A DNA stretch of 64,000 nt from Sipunculus nudus (GCA_026874595.1 CM049306.1:98945642-99009641), one strand, 5' to 3'; counted from the first letter of the stretch, positions 50,301 through 63,385 are shown. Notes: generated from the sequence alone by a model not told the origin. Numbers and translations: made by a program.

Positions 50301-53300
50301 GTTTCTCAGGCACCGCCCGCATCACTTTAACCCCCCACCCCCTTCAAGCATTTTTATTGCCCAAGTGTCACCTGATAATCCAGTGACGTGCTTTATCCCT
50401 GCTCTCTCAGTCAGCTTCCCTCCGAATGGTACTTTGGCCATTTGTACCAATGATTATACGTCAAAACATGATAATTCCTCAAAAACATCAGACCAATTAG
50501 ACCTGTACATGGTTTATGATTATCTCGTATTTACTATTTGTGGACTATTTACTTTAACGACCGCTACGCGGCGCCAGTATTCAAAACTAACGATGTGTTG
50601 ATATACTCGGTTTCCGTAAAAACGTATACTAATCTTTAAATAAACATTTGGAATCGGTCTAATTTTTGTCTGAAAATATTCAAATGTAAAATTTCGTCCC
50701 ACAAAGAAAAATTATTTGCGTATTTTCCCTACTTTCGTGCTTCGTGGCCGTTCAGGAGGATTAAACATGGCTGCCATCGAGGTCAATCGGCAGAATTCGT
50801 TTTTAAAACCAACGTCCATTATATTTCTTTTGCAATTAAAATGTATATAAGAAATATCAAGAAAGGTTATACAAGAATTAGAAAAAATTCTATTGTTTTT
50901 CTTTATTAAGCAATCTCGGATCTTGTTTTAGCATGAACTTAATGCATATCGATGGGGAATCCCCAATCCATGACACCCATCTCATGGCCATTGGCGGAGC
51001 CGCGTTTTCCGGCGTTCACTGGGATATTTTGACACCCGTAGTATTTTATAATCTGCTTTGTATGTTAATATTACACGTTAAATAAATAAAAATGTCACAT
51101 ATTTCGCAGATTCTTTCAAACTATTGTCAAATTCGACATATACATCGTTTATTATCTCATATTTTAATCATTACTTGTCATCTATATGCCTGACAAATAA
51201 TTTATGATAATTTCATGCATACCTGACCACATTTGACAGTTAAAGCATTTGGTCATAAAAGATTTGGTTAAACTTGGTAAAATTCCTGAGGAAGTGGCGC
51301 CTCATTTGTCCCAGTTAAGACATATGAGTCAACTTCTCACTCGGTCTCAAGATAGCACTGGGAAATAGGGAAAGACTCCCCTATGGTGATACACTAGCTG
51401 GCTTTCTCTCCGCAGAAAAAAAATGTAATCTTTGAATGATCATAAATCTCTCTATTATCAAGAAAATAAAACGACATATTAATGGCCTTTCTATTAATTT
51501 TGGGATGACAGCCTTCAACTCGGATCTGTCATATATTATTATAACATTTGACCCGGTTGGGGGGGGGGATATCCCAACCACCTTTCACCAAATTGTGCCC
51601 GTGCTAAGAAAGTCTAAAAAACTTGCACCCATGAGAGTAATATCGGTAGAATAACATTTTAACGTGGCATGTGTACTCTGGTAGCCCTGCCCATTTTTTT
51701 CAATATGCCATTATTATTATTATAAATTGGAAAATCAAAAGGGGAGAATGAGAATGAGAGAGAAAAACATGCGCCATTGTTTATAACCACAGCGAATTGA
51801 AATGCGGGAAAAAATAACGTAACGACCGGCATTGTCCATCAGAGGTACCTGCGCTTAATAAAAATAAAAACATCTGTGTATCGGCATCTCTCCGTATTTA
51901 CATGGTTATTTTAGAATGATCAATTTATTTCCGTACACTGGGTTTATTTTCTGAAAGAAGCTTCCTTTTTCATTCATGAAATATTGCGAAACATTGACCA
52001 GCTGATTTTTCATAAAACGTTTTCGGCGTATAGGAATAAATAGAACGATGTTGGTGTTGACAGGCCGAAATGTAAAATATATTCTTCCACAAGACCTTTA
52101 CTATATGACACATGCTGACACACAATTATGGACAAAGCAGATGTGAACTGTGGCTGATTGTTGACACATAATCTTACATGCTTCTCTAATCAAACAATGT
52201 TTAATGGCCCTATCTATAGTGAATTAATGACTAAAGCTAAAGAGCATTCTATCCAAAGTTTACGATCCCGCAACTTATGCTAAAGATGCCTTTTCCCTAA
52301 GCTTTTTAAAAGGTGAACGATGATTTCTTCGTGAATTAACAAATGAATAAACCTGTCAAACTGTTTCTGCTTCTAAACAACCTAGCTGCAGTAAGTTCAA
52401 GAACTTCATCATTTAATTGGGGTATAAACATCGAGAGTAAACAAAGACATGCGGACTGGCCCAATAGGAAGAACCTGAGTTTAAAAAAAGTAGTAGTCTG
52501 GTGTTATCTACCCAGCTGCTTTTATAGCTTAGCGAAGAGGCCTAAAGCTGGTGGAGTTTAAACACAACGTATTTTTTTAATTGTACCGCCGAGGTTTTCA
52601 TGACGTTCAGACGTTAACTTGATTAACGGTATCATTAAGGACCATTTTATTTACTTCTATTATGACGTCATGGAACCCTACGCTATGCACTCTGGCGTAT
52701 ATGCACCTCAAAATTATACTGACTTTTTATATAGAGAGATTTTTTTGAAAGCCTTCTTTAGTACGTTGGAAGAAGGCAGGTATATATTTTTATTCTAGTC
52801 AATGTTATCGCTTTACTCTGAAGCAAGTTAAAAAATATAGAAAAAGCATGCAGATATACAAAGAAAGTATATATTGGTATCTACTCACCATTTTCTGAAT
52901 TAACTGAATTTGCCCGATAAACAATACTAATAGAATACTTGGTATTTTTCTTCATCGGAAACCAACACATTTAAACAAGACTGGTAACAAGGACAGCTGA
53001 CATGTGGGGACAGTCCTTTTCTTTTGCAACTATAACAAAGGGTTAAAAAGGTATTGGGCATATGACAAACCCTTCCGCTTTTTGTTCCCCGGTGTTCCCC
53101 ATGTTCATCAGTTGCCTTGAACGTCTTCCATGCTTCATCTTATTAATCCCTATATGTTACTGTTCGAATCACGTAAATCTTGCCGATCATTGCAAGCACG
53201 TGCTGTTGTTTCTTTCTTTATATAAAAAAAACCCGCGTCACTGACGGTTCACCCCAAAAGACCCAAAGGTTTCACCAAATTTAAAATATGGAAACAATCA

Positions 53301-54339
53301 AATAATTTATTTAGGTTAAGGTTTTAATGGGTGTTGGTGATACGTTGTTGATAAATTATATGTATTATTATTGCTGCGCTAAATTAATTTACTTCGGACT
53401 CAGAAGAATCCTTGACCAAACCTTACACCAGATAAAGCCATTGTTTTGATAATTTTGGTTGGTGACTTCCGGTCGCCTTGTGTCAAATATACTTAATTAA
53501 TGTAAATGTTTCATAATCATGATTTTAAATCACAATACATAGGGGGATACTAACAGGAAAAACTGAAATCACAAAACCGTACATACGCGCAATTAAGTTC
53601 TTCTGCACTAAAGTAACTTCATGTTTTTTCTTAGCAGTACAATATTTAAATACAATGCGCCTTAACACAAATAAGCATAGAATTTCCCCTTCCGAAACTT
53701 TGCATGTAACGCCATATGGTTGGAATTAAACTTTAATTGGTTGTGATTTTTCCTTATATTCATTAGAACTCCAATTCTGTTTTGACAAGACTGGTATCCA
53801 AGACTGCCGATGTGGCGAGAAATTCCTTCCCAGTGAGTGGCCCTTGCTGCCATCTAGCGCCTATGGAGGAAAGTAGTGACGCACTTCGTATAAAAATTTT
53901 ACCATTTCTGTAAGAATAACTTCAAGTTCCGAAATTTGCAAAATATACCTAATTTATTGTTACCAAATGGCCGAAATTATAACAAAGATTATACAAAACA
54001 TGATTTAAGAAAAAAGGTATGTTTGTATGTATGCTTGCGCACGTGTGTGTACCATGCATGGTCTGTCATGGGGAAAATTATTGTAATCTTATTACAATGT
54101 ATATGGTTATCACTTCATAAAACCTACGTCATCAAGATATATAAGAAATCGGGTTCGAGGGATCCAGTTTGCCTGAACAATGCTCAAGTCCCTGGTTAGC
54201 GGTAAAAGATAAACAAGTTCTTTTTCCTTGATCTGCATGACCGTAAATTAAGATAGAACTAAAATATGAAATGGTAAGTCCATGGTTCGCATATTTTGAT
54301 CCGGAATGTTACCATTGCGGATATTGTTTTAATCTTACT
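47381..54339. other. gene-poor stretch, nothing firm
   Basis: About 7 kb of AT-rich DNA with no supported gene. A single exon-like block on the minus strand (48970-49154, ctgtag acceptor before FACHWYGKNGSGVSW, donor gtgagt) has flanking splice-like sites but no partner exon or family match. Scattered C, G and T homopolymers occur. Confidence 0.35.
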
Positions 54340-54660
54340 CTGAATAAACCCTCACATTGACAATTAACATGGCCTCAGTGATGTCTACATGACTCACGAA
54401 ATATATCCTTCGTCACTCGCTCACGCCATCTAGTAATAAAAATCAGTATTGCTGGTTTCCACAGTGTAATTGACGAGTTGTGTTCAATTTGTGCAGTTAA
54501 AGTGCCGAAACGTAATTAGCGGTATAGGCCACTCATCCAAGATTTTTATGTGTGCTTTCAAGTCACGACTCTCAATTAGACATTTCAGGTTTAATTGGCC
54601 ATTTTATCAGACATGTCCTTAATTTAAACACCACACTGAGGACCTGATGAGGGCCTTCAT
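54340..54660. promoter_or_regulatory. homeodomain-core-rich block (candidate enhancer)
   Basis: A stretch of mixed composition, without repeats, holding many TAATT/AATTA cores (for example gtgtaattgacg, cgtaattagcgg, ctcaattagac, tttaattggcc). Such density is typical of conserved non-coding regulatory DNA near developmental genes, but only conservation in a related genome would show this. Confidence 0.3.
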
Positions 54661-54714
54661 ATATGAGACAACACCAGTTCTTCACCAATAATGCTAATGT
54701 ATCAAGATTAACTT

Positions 54715-54720
<6 letters not shown>

Positions 54721-54771
<51 letters not shown>
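54721..54771. repeat. (AT)n microsatellite
   Basis: About 25 perfect AT repeats. Confidence 0.95.
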
Positions 54772-54776
<5 letters not shown>

Positions 54777-55467
54777 AGTAAAGTAATTCCCATCTGTTAA
54801 AATGTACATGTATCTTTAGTAAAAAAGACAGGTAATGATAAGATAAGGATATTTTTTTCTGGTTTTGGATAATAACATAATGAATAAAGTCTGTTTTTTT
54901 TATGAAAGACAGGATATTGTGGTAATCCATACTAACAGGTAAAGATTATGCTGTTACCTCTCCCTAAAAGTCACGTATGAAAACAAGTAAAAATCTTCAG
55001 TTAAGGAAGATATGGCATGAATGCTATGACTTAAGTATGTAACAGGAAGTAAAACTTAATTCTTGTCAGTCAGTTATTTAAAAAAAATCCTTTTTTAGAG
55101 GAAGGTACAGGCGTAACTTATACGTGTAGAGCGATCCCGACAGGGAAGTTTAATTAAAACTTTTGCGGGATATGGATTGCCACTAGCTTAATTCAGCGCA
55201 TGAAGCTATTGGTAATTCTTTACTAGTTAGACACACTGCAGTTTGAAAAAAAGGACATAGGAAGCACTTCAGGGACAATCAGGCATATAGCGTTTCTTGA
55301 CATTTTGCCCGATGAGTCGCCATGTTAGCATTGAGCGATGTAAGTAATCAGAAACTTGCTAAGTGCGTGAGTTAAATGTTCCAGCAGCTATTGCCCTCCT
55401 TGGCCAAAACGTAAGCGGCTGTCCTCCAAGAGAACAAGTGTCCTCAATTATTACATTTGTATTCTGA

Positions 55468-55842
55468 TCAACGCAAGCGGCCTGCCACCCAACAATCCTG
55501 TGTCGCTCCCGAGAGAGACAAAAGAACTCCAACTTGGGCTTCTGGGTAGTAACAAACCAATCCCATTATCCCGCCAAATATTGCTATAATTGAGTATTCT
55601 GTATTAGAATTCTCGCTGGTCCGTGTAGCAGAAAATGTAGCCTGTTCCGTAGTTAATAGGCCAAACTTGGTGTCAATCTCTCCCTCTTGAACTTGAACTT
55701 TGCTGAATTCAAGGTCAAAGGGTTGACCGTTGATGCGTCGGTAATGTATTTTTTCATCGGACAAACGGGAATTTAATCTGTATTTCAGATCCATGAAAGA
55801 AACACAACACCACACAGGGCACCCCTCTCCTGACAAGAACAC
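55468..55842 (-). other. 124-codon open frame of unknown status
   Basis: A minus-strand frame with balanced amino-acid composition, longer than most chance frames here. It contains a segment RRINGQPFDLEFSKVQVQEG and a hydrophobic stretch SIIAIFGGIMGLVCYY that could span a membrane. No splice partner, signal peptide or recognised domain is visible. It could be an exon, a fossil or chance. Confidence 0.25.
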
Positions 55843-56129
55843 CGTCGCTGCTTTCGATTCTAACTTTATCTGACAATTCCTATTCTTATATCATGCAGGA
55901 TTTCCAATCAGCAGAGAAAAAAATATGAACCCGGACAGCAGAGAATGCCGACGCCGGCGTGGCAATTGTTAAGGCGTCATGCAGGACTGGTCTATATATA
56001 TGAGAAGTTTGCCTCAGAAATCAAAAGCCAGGCTCTACCTTTAATCTCCTTATAGCTATTCGATATTTCGTTGAAGCTAAATATTCTGTGTATACATTGA
56101 GTCTTCTTCTGAATAAATATGGTTGTAAT

Positions 56130-56151
56130 GAGAGAGACAGAGAGAGAGAGG

Positions 56152-56184
<33 letters not shown>

Positions 56185-56275
56185 GAAAGTATGACAGAGA
56201 GAGAAAAAAAGAAGGAAGGAAAGAATTTCAGAGAGAAAGACAGAGAAAAGGACAGAAAAAAGATAGAGAATTCGA
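56130..56275. repeat. long purine-rich tract (GA)n/G12
   Basis: About 145 bases of almost pure purine on the plus strand including (GA)n, a G12 run and diverged agaaagg units. Mirror-symmetric purine tracts can adopt triplex structure. Confidence 0.85.
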
Positions 56276-56439
56276 AGATAATTTATACATTTTAGTCGTG
56301 ATGCCGGTCGTACACCCCATGCACGTAATTGGTATTACGGGTACCGATGGAATACAAATTAGCCATGTATGGAACACTCGGAATTATTCGGCATCCACAT
56401 TTTACAGTGTTCATTCGGGAATAATTAAAATTTATTGAA

Positions 56440-56650
56440 TCTATAGAGAAAAGCCTCGGGAATTCAATCTGGGCCGGACTCGATGCTCCACCATGAAGGT
56501 CAGTATCAACTGCCTAATTCAAGCGGGCCACATTTATAATCTAATTGTGCGGGACCGATTTTTCAACTCCACCGGCAGTAAACTGATTAAGCCAAGAAAT
56601 ATAAATGAGCGGGCACAAAAATATTAATAATTCGCGACTATTATGAATAT
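56440..56650. promoter_or_regulatory. candidate conserved regulatory block
   Basis: Unique-looking sequence of higher complexity than its surroundings, with tgattaag, ataatctaattgtg and attaataattc words resembling homeodomain sites. No reading frame. Weak inference. Confidence 0.25.
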
Positions 56651-56862
56651 TCTATCACTCTAAATGTGATTGCCATATTTATCAAATATTATTTCCAAAG
56701 TATGTTTCCAGTTTCTAACTTATTTAAATGCTTTAACTAATTTCCACTTAAGTTTCTATTCTCCATATATATTTATTATGTTATTGGTTTAAGAGAGAAC
56801 GGGGGGAGGATGAAAGTTACGAGTACCACCTTATTTTAATGAATAATAATCGGCACTACAAG

Positions 56863-57035
56863 CAGAGGCGGATCCAGAAGGGAGTCCAGGGGGTCTGGAC
56901 CCCCCCCCCCCCCTCTTTTTTTTTTTTTTTTTTTTTTGCGACCTGAAACAACCCCCCTTTTCCCATTACCTTTGGCCTTGTTTTTAGGTTTTATCATTAG
57001 ACCCCTCCTTTTCCTTAATCCTGGATCCGCCCCTG
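56863..57035. mobile_element. 173-bp MITE, same family as 42512, target duplication ACAAG
   Basis: Ends CAGAGGCGGATCCAG and CTGGATCCGCCCCTG, flanked by ACAAG at 56858-56862 and 57036-57040. The centre has ggggtctggacccc and a C13/T run of about 20. Right-hand half closely matches the element at 42512-42717. Confidence 0.85.
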
Positions 57036-57459
57036 ACAAGTGAGTCTTCGGCGGAACACTGATTGTCTCCATCTGCTGAGTGCTTTTATAGAGATAAGTT
57101 TTTGCCCTTCTTATATATATATATATATATATATCTAGATTCCCATTCTGGTTCAGAAAATTGTCATTTATAAAGAACTAAAAGTTGGCGGTTTTACTCG
57201 AACTTTAAATCCTGTGCAAATTAAATTATATTAATAATTTTGGAAGTTTGGCCTTGGGATCTAATATATTCAGCTATTCATATGCCTTATATGTAGACTG
57301 TATATGTGATTTCTTGCTTACTTTGCATACATATTAATTAATTTAGGCAATTCCTATAAAGAAATGATCTTATACAACGGCTCTGTGACTGATGTATATA
57401 TGGGCTGGTGCGCCAATATTGACAAAAAGAAAAAAACACACGTAATTGGATGCGGTTGG

Positions 57460-57460
<1 letters not shown>

Positions 57461-57523
<63 letters not shown>
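57461..57523. repeat. (TA)n microsatellite
   Basis: Over 60 bases of TA dinucleotide; a shorter TA run is at 57112-57134 and a 21-base C run at 57640-57660. Confidence 0.95.
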
Positions 57524-57529
<6 letters not shown>

Positions 57530-57660
57530 GTGGGGAGTTTGAAAGGTCACTCTTTGCAATACGCCATTTGCAAAATACTGGTTCGTATGACTTGTCGCCA
57601 GACGTCATAATAATTGTTGAATATATTTGTATTAATTTGCCCCCCCCCCCCCCCCCCCCC

Positions 57661-59428
57661 ACGTTATATATGAACAAGTCGATATAAAGAAAATGACCAT
57701 CCTGTTCATACCTTTGGATTGGTGTTTTTTTCTGCCCTTTTGTATCAAAGGTTCAATGGGTTTCTCATTAGTTAATAGACATCAGATATCGGTAAAGGTA
57801 AGCAGTAGATTATGGAGTGCATATGATATAAGCCACACCTGCTGAGCTTGCGTCACCATGCATTTGTTCGATGCAATATCCTCTTTATTTTCTTTTGTTT
57901 TAAATAATTGTTGTATTCCAGGAATAAAAAAAATATAAATTCAATTAAAAACGGGTTTTAATCGCTTATTCTCTCAATTGTTGTGGGTGGAATTTTTTAT
58001 GTCCACCAGATTGCAACACAGTTCATTACAATTTCTTATTTTTTTTTTTTCTTTCTTTCTATTGCCCTGCCCATGTCTCAAAAAACGTTCAAAAACTGAC
58101 CTATGTCCAAAATGTTAGTCATACCTGACATATCTACACCCGATATTTATCTTTGACCTTGACTAAATTTCCAAGGTAAACACTTCGTAGCCGAGCCTTC
58201 ATTTTTGCTTAGTTGCGGGTGTCAAGTGATCGTTATCCAGCCCTGAGAAGCGGGTGATGTAACAATTCTGCGAAAGTTCAAAAAGTCTGAGCGTCAGTTA
58301 TCCAAGTGAGGAAATAGTTATGAACTGGTGTTTCAGACTTGTTGTCTAATGTCTTAGTATCGTCTAAAACCATAAATGTTCACTTTTAATTGCCCATTAG
58401 TTGACCGGACAACTGGTAAAACCTGAATGACATTAGCGGCTATATATTCTGCAGTTATAGGCCCTTTGAGCTAAGACAACTTATTGTGATATCCTAAACT
58501 CCGTTAACTTAATTAATATAAACACCAATTGGTGCAAGCCAGGACAAGCTGGTGTCGTAATTATTAATGGTCAGGCCCTTGGATCATAAGCTCTGCTTGC
58601 TACTGGATTTCACAGTTGATTGTTTTTATCACTTGCCATTAACATAATATTTTACATGTGACAAACGATCCAGACTAGTACAGGGGTCAAGGAACGACAT
58701 TGGACCATCACATGGATTCCTAATTTATTTTTCATTTTCGTTTAAATTTTATTAGAAAATCATTTCGAAATTATTTTTTTCAAATAATATTCATTTTTTT
58801 ACCATTTGAAATTAAAATTTATAAATCAAATCAAGGTTATCAAGCGCATCTCCCAAAAGCACCATGCAGGAATAAAACTTATCATTCCTATATCAGTTTA
58901 AACATACTCAATGTTTCCATTTTTTCTGGGGGAGGGGTTCGTCATATCAAATTATACAGCAAGTACATGCAGTTTTAATAAACAATCATTAACCAAGATA
59001 TATGAAAAGATAATGAATATGCAATAAAATGTTTGGAGATTTTTATATGAATTATAAAATGACATTTTATTAAATGCACACTTTTTGCCATATTGGAGAA
59101 ATATCGAGTTTTTTAAGCAAAAAAATAAGAATTTTGCTTTGAATTAAAAAGGTAGATATTCTAAGGATTTCAAATATCTGATATATCATAGATCACTGGG
59201 GTTAAAACATCGAATTAAGCAGAGTAGTTTGGTGATACCATATAAGACCATAAATGTGTATACTATAGTGGGGCGATTTCTACACCCTTACACTGACGGA
59301 GAGTCGTAAGTCCAGAGAAGGAATTATAATATATATGCATTGAAGACTTTACCCAACATACACCAATTGCTTTCTGAAACGTCAGCTTATATATAGGTTC
59401 ATTCCCTATATATCCACAATACGCTCAT
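57661..59428. other. non-coding stretch with a possible regulatory core
   Basis: No gene seen. At 58480-58650 the sequence is less repetitive and carries gttaacttaattaat, caattggtg and gtaattattaatgg, again homeodomain-like cores. The remainder is AT-rich. Confidence 0.3.
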
Positions 59429-59572
59429 CAGGCAGCGGCTTAACACTGCAGTCAGGCAGCGGCTTTACACCTCAGTCAGGCAGCGGCTTTACACTGCAGT
59501 CAGGCAGCGGCTTTACACTGCAGTCAGGCAGCGGCTTTACACTGCAGTCAGGCAGCGGCTTTACACTGCAGT
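59429..59572. repeat. 24-bp minisatellite, six units
   Basis: Six exact-length units of caggcagcggctttacactg plus cagt; units 3-6 are identical, unit 1 has one difference and unit 2 two. A recent, homogeneous array in otherwise unique DNA. Confidence 0.97.
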
Positions 59573-60539
59573 CATAACAGATCTTCCTGTAACCGCTTCT
59601 TTGTACAGCAAGATTCTCTGGGTGAGCAGAGAGCTAATAGGTGTCATATGTCAGACCAATGAGGGCGTGGTATCGCATTGTGCATCCACCTCCAAATTTT
59701 AAACATGCGACACCCGCTTACGTTGGTCTGATATCCACAATGATTCATGCTGGTTCATAAGGACACAATCTGGCAATACGTAATCCAATTTCATATAACA
59801 ATATGTATCAGGATTGTTTTCTTTCCAGGACGTGCAGCACTGCTTCAGTGGAAAGTTGATATAACCATATCTTTAAAACATATCTGAACCTGTGCTACAA
59901 AAGTATAAGGCTAAATTTCTTAATAGAAAGGTTTAGTATATACATTCCAGGAAAAATATTTCAGTTGAAATATTCCCAAAATAATGGGAGATACCAGATA
60001 TATGCTTTTAAACGTTATGTGTGTTTCCAGGTCAAATGGACCATTTATGAAATTTGCCGTGCATGGGTTGTCTCATTTTTTTCCCATTTGCATTATTTAT
60101 TATCTCATACCAGCTATATAATGACAGACGCACGGCGCGTCTTGTAGAAGTCCTGTCTGGCTAATTTGCCAGCGTCGTATATATAAAAATTGCAAATGAA
60201 GAGATTTCATGAGCCTGAAACAAACTCATTAGAACAAGATTATATTCCAACACTTATAAACTTGCCTTTATATTATTATATTATATTATTCTACTATATC
60301 CAGTAGGCTGGCACCGCGTATCGTTTTATATATTACGATATATCTGTCGATGTATACGTTTTGCGATATGATATTCGATTGCCCTGACAAAACCCAATGC
60401 CATTGTACAATCTTTCTATAATTTGGTGCACAGAAATGTCAGTACATGCATGATCGATTCGTTATATGTGTATATTGGAAAAGGTATTTTCTGCTGGCTT
60501 CAATATCTGTTCTGATGACTATTATTTTCCAAAATGTAA

Positions 60540-60760
60540 ACCCTCCTGAAATCGCTTTACTGTCGATAAAGCCCTTGCGAGGTGTAATTGATCATCGCTA
60601 AAGCGCAACAACTTTGCCACCGGATAAGTTGTTTGTCATATTTAATTGATCCTTGAACCGAGGTAACTATTTTTCATGTGTCCTCATTTGACAAACGCTA
60701 ATGTCTGTACGAAATAATCATTTAAATTTGAACGATAAGACTTATTTTCAGTCGTAAAGG
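60540..60760. promoter_or_regulatory. candidate conserved regulatory block
   Basis: Non-repetitive sequence with gtgtaattgatcatcgc, atatttaattgatcc and cgataaagccc words. No coding potential. Possible enhancer by appearance only. Confidence 0.25.
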
Positions 60761-60894
60761 CTGCTATATGCGGACAACTGTCCTGCAATGACCATCCACA
60801 TATATGCCTTTACAAGGATATATCATTATACCCAGCCATTAATGTTAACATTAGTACACATGGATGAGTAATTAAAAAGAAAGACAAATCGATG

Positions 60895-61376
60895 GACAAA
60901 CAAATGCGTTTAAATCCTATATCTCTATCTTTTCCAGCATGAGAAAGTCATCAATCATATAACACCTGGGGGGATGCTTGTAGGAATGCAGGACTATATT
61001 ACAAATACGTTGAAACATGCTGATACAGTGAATCTCTGCGGTGCTATCAACAGGTCCATTTTGCGTTCCAGGTTCTTAGCGAGTGACTACCTGGGGACAA
61101 TCAGTGACATGATACTTTCATGTAGAGCATGGTTAGACAAACAAATGCGTTTAAATCCTATATCTCTATCTTTTCCAGCATGAGAAAGTCATCAATCATA
61201 TAACACCTGGGGGGATGCTTGTAGGAATGCAGGACTATATTACAAATACGTTGAAACATGCTGATACAGTGAATCTCTGCGGTGCTATCAACAGGTCCAT
61301 TTTGCTTTCCAGGTTCTTAGCGAGTGACTACCTGGGGACAATCAGTGACATGATACTTTCATGTAGAGCATGGTTA
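60895..61376. repeat. tandem duplication, two 241-bp units
   Basis: Units 60895-61135 and 61136-61376 are nearly identical; I find one clear substitution (cgt versus ctt, at about 61066 and 61307). Each unit includes a polypyrimidine tract with an AG acceptor and the same reading frame. Either very recent duplication or an assembly artefact. Confidence 0.95.
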
Positions 61377-61439
61377 GACAGTTTCAAATTTGTTTCCTCG
61401 TCGCCAGATATACTCCCCCGGTCCACAGTTGGTCGGTAG
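61179..61439 (+). CDS. exon-like reading frame in the duplicated unit (unknown protein)
   Basis: After the acceptor ctatcttttccag (61178) the frame reads HEKVINHITPGGMLVGMQDY and goes on through NLCGAINRSI and SRFLASDYLGTISDMILSCR to LPRSTVGR and a stop at 61437-61439. The same exon is present one unit earlier at 60938 (with R for L at one site), where it runs into the next unit and stops at 61181-61183. Composition looks protein-like and the acceptor is good, but no partner exon and no family is recognised. It may be the terminal exon of a gene whose other exons lie outside, or a gene fragment. Confidence 0.4.
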   Translation, partial: HEKVINHITPGGMLVGMQDYITNTLKHADTVNLCGAINRSILLSRFLASDYLGTISDMILSCRAWLDSFKFVSSSPDILPRSTVGR

Positions 61440-63385
61440 ACTCCTTTAAAAGTCTCATCGAGAAAAATATCCGCTAAATAGCCTGGTTCATGTTAGGTAC
61501 ACTGCCTCCCGGGTAGGCATGCACTCTTCTTCACGTTTATATCATGTGGATAGACTGGGTTAGGTAGAATTAAAATTACAATATACATGATATATAAAAC
61601 GAATGATGTGTTTAAACAAGAACTAAGCTTTTATGTTAAAAGGTGCTTATTGGAGGTGCTAGGTAGTTTAATTTCATTTGAATATATTTTGCCTGCATTT
61701 GATTTCGGGCAAAATATAATTACAGCTTACTTGTATGTCATTCTCTCCCATATTTGTGATAAAAACACGTCATTCCTTCATGGAGATTGGAAGGAAGCCA
61801 TCATCGACTGAGCATTGAAAGTCAAACACATGGATAAAGCATTTGAAAGTTAAGCAGTTACCTTATATTAGTTTCATATTAACAGTTAGCATATACAAAA
61901 TTAATAAATCTATATTGTTCTGGTGATTAGTGCATTAATGTAATTGCTAAAGGATGTATTTATGGTATGATTTAAGGAGACAAAATGGGTAATTCCATAA
62001 GGTCTCAGTAACTTATACGTGGAAACGCCACCATGCGTTGTCTAGCTTAACTAATAACGACCAGGTGGTCTCCCGGTGACGTCGCCGGAAATTTGGCGCG
62101 AGTTGATGAATAAGGCGGATAACCAAGGTACTAAGACGGCAGGGAATTCGGATTATTGATGAAGAATATGATACCACCGCAAGAAATGGACCCAGCAATT
62201 CAATTGGTACTTCTGAAGTGTAGATAGCCGTCGCGAACATATAGAACACAATAACTGGTTGGAAGGATTAACGCTAACCTGAGTGCCCTTAGATGCCCGG
62301 CATGTTGCTGTCTGAGAGCCGAGGGCTGAGGCCGTCAGGCTGCTTTGCTGTATTCTATCATTTGGTAGAAAGTATTATCATATATATTGTGAGCATACTG
62401 CTTAATGCAGATAAAAACTTCATTCGGATTTTTATGTTTCAAAGCTGCTATGACCCAGGGGCGTAGCCAGAATTAAAGGGAAGGGGGGGGGGGGGGGGCT
62501 GAAATATTTGGCAAAGGCAATTTAAGCATTTTTATATATATATATATATGTTTTAATTCAAATAAGAAATATTACTTATACAAGATTAATAAAAATAATT
62601 GTATCATTTTGTAGGATCAAAACTAATGAAATGTAGAATTATCAATAAACAATACCTTAACTACTGCATGCGTAATCCTTTATATTGAAATAAGTCCTAA
62701 ATCTGCGGATTTCAGTGTCAGGAATTTCATGAATATGTTTTAGAAAATTTAATCATAGTAAGATTAGGTGAAATTCCGGGAAGACGGGGAGTACTAGGTG
62801 CATGACCCCTAGGCATGACCCCCTTCCCCTCGCACCTACTTAAAATATCGTTAAACTGCATGGGGATATCCAACACTACACGTTGATCGGGGCCATATCA
62901 CATCCACTTATATGAAAAAATCGTAACACCGGAGCAATTTTTAATCCCTATACCTCTCTTATATATTTGACATATAACTTAATTCAAACTCAAAGAATTG
63001 TAAACAATTTTAGGAATAATTAGGAATAATAATAATTTATACTCATGAATGTTTTTAATTTCGCTACGCCGATGTCGTCACATACGGTTGTGTTATTTCA
63101 TATACACAGTGAATTAGACCCCGATGATCAAGTTTACCACAGACGAGAGAAGCAACCTTTCCAGTCAATCGTATTTTACAACATCATCTCCATATTTAAG
63201 AATGGTTAATTTCCGAGAAAATCACTGCAAATCTAAATTATTTAAACATATATTTAGTTACATTTCAAACACATATGTGCCCACACAGGCATTTACGGGT
63301 GTATTTAATGACGTTGCATATTTTAATGGTTTTTGGTGAGCTGAATACGGAGGGGACATTGAAAGGTGCATGGTTACAAATTGCT
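61440..63385. other. non-coding stretch with transposon ends
   Basis: No supported gene. At 62000-62300 a GC-richer unique block includes gacgtcgccggaaatttggcgcgag and could be regulatory. At 62456-62498 CAGGGGCGTAGCCAG followed by a G12 run is a single end of another widespread MITE type. A short TA run follows. Confidence 0.35.

Noticed and set aside
56088-56438. 116-codon frame rich in RE and K
   Set aside because: Translation of the purine tract; no independent support.
59429-59572. A CRISPR array
   Set aside because: Repeats are directly adjacent without spacers and the genome is animal; it is a minisatellite.
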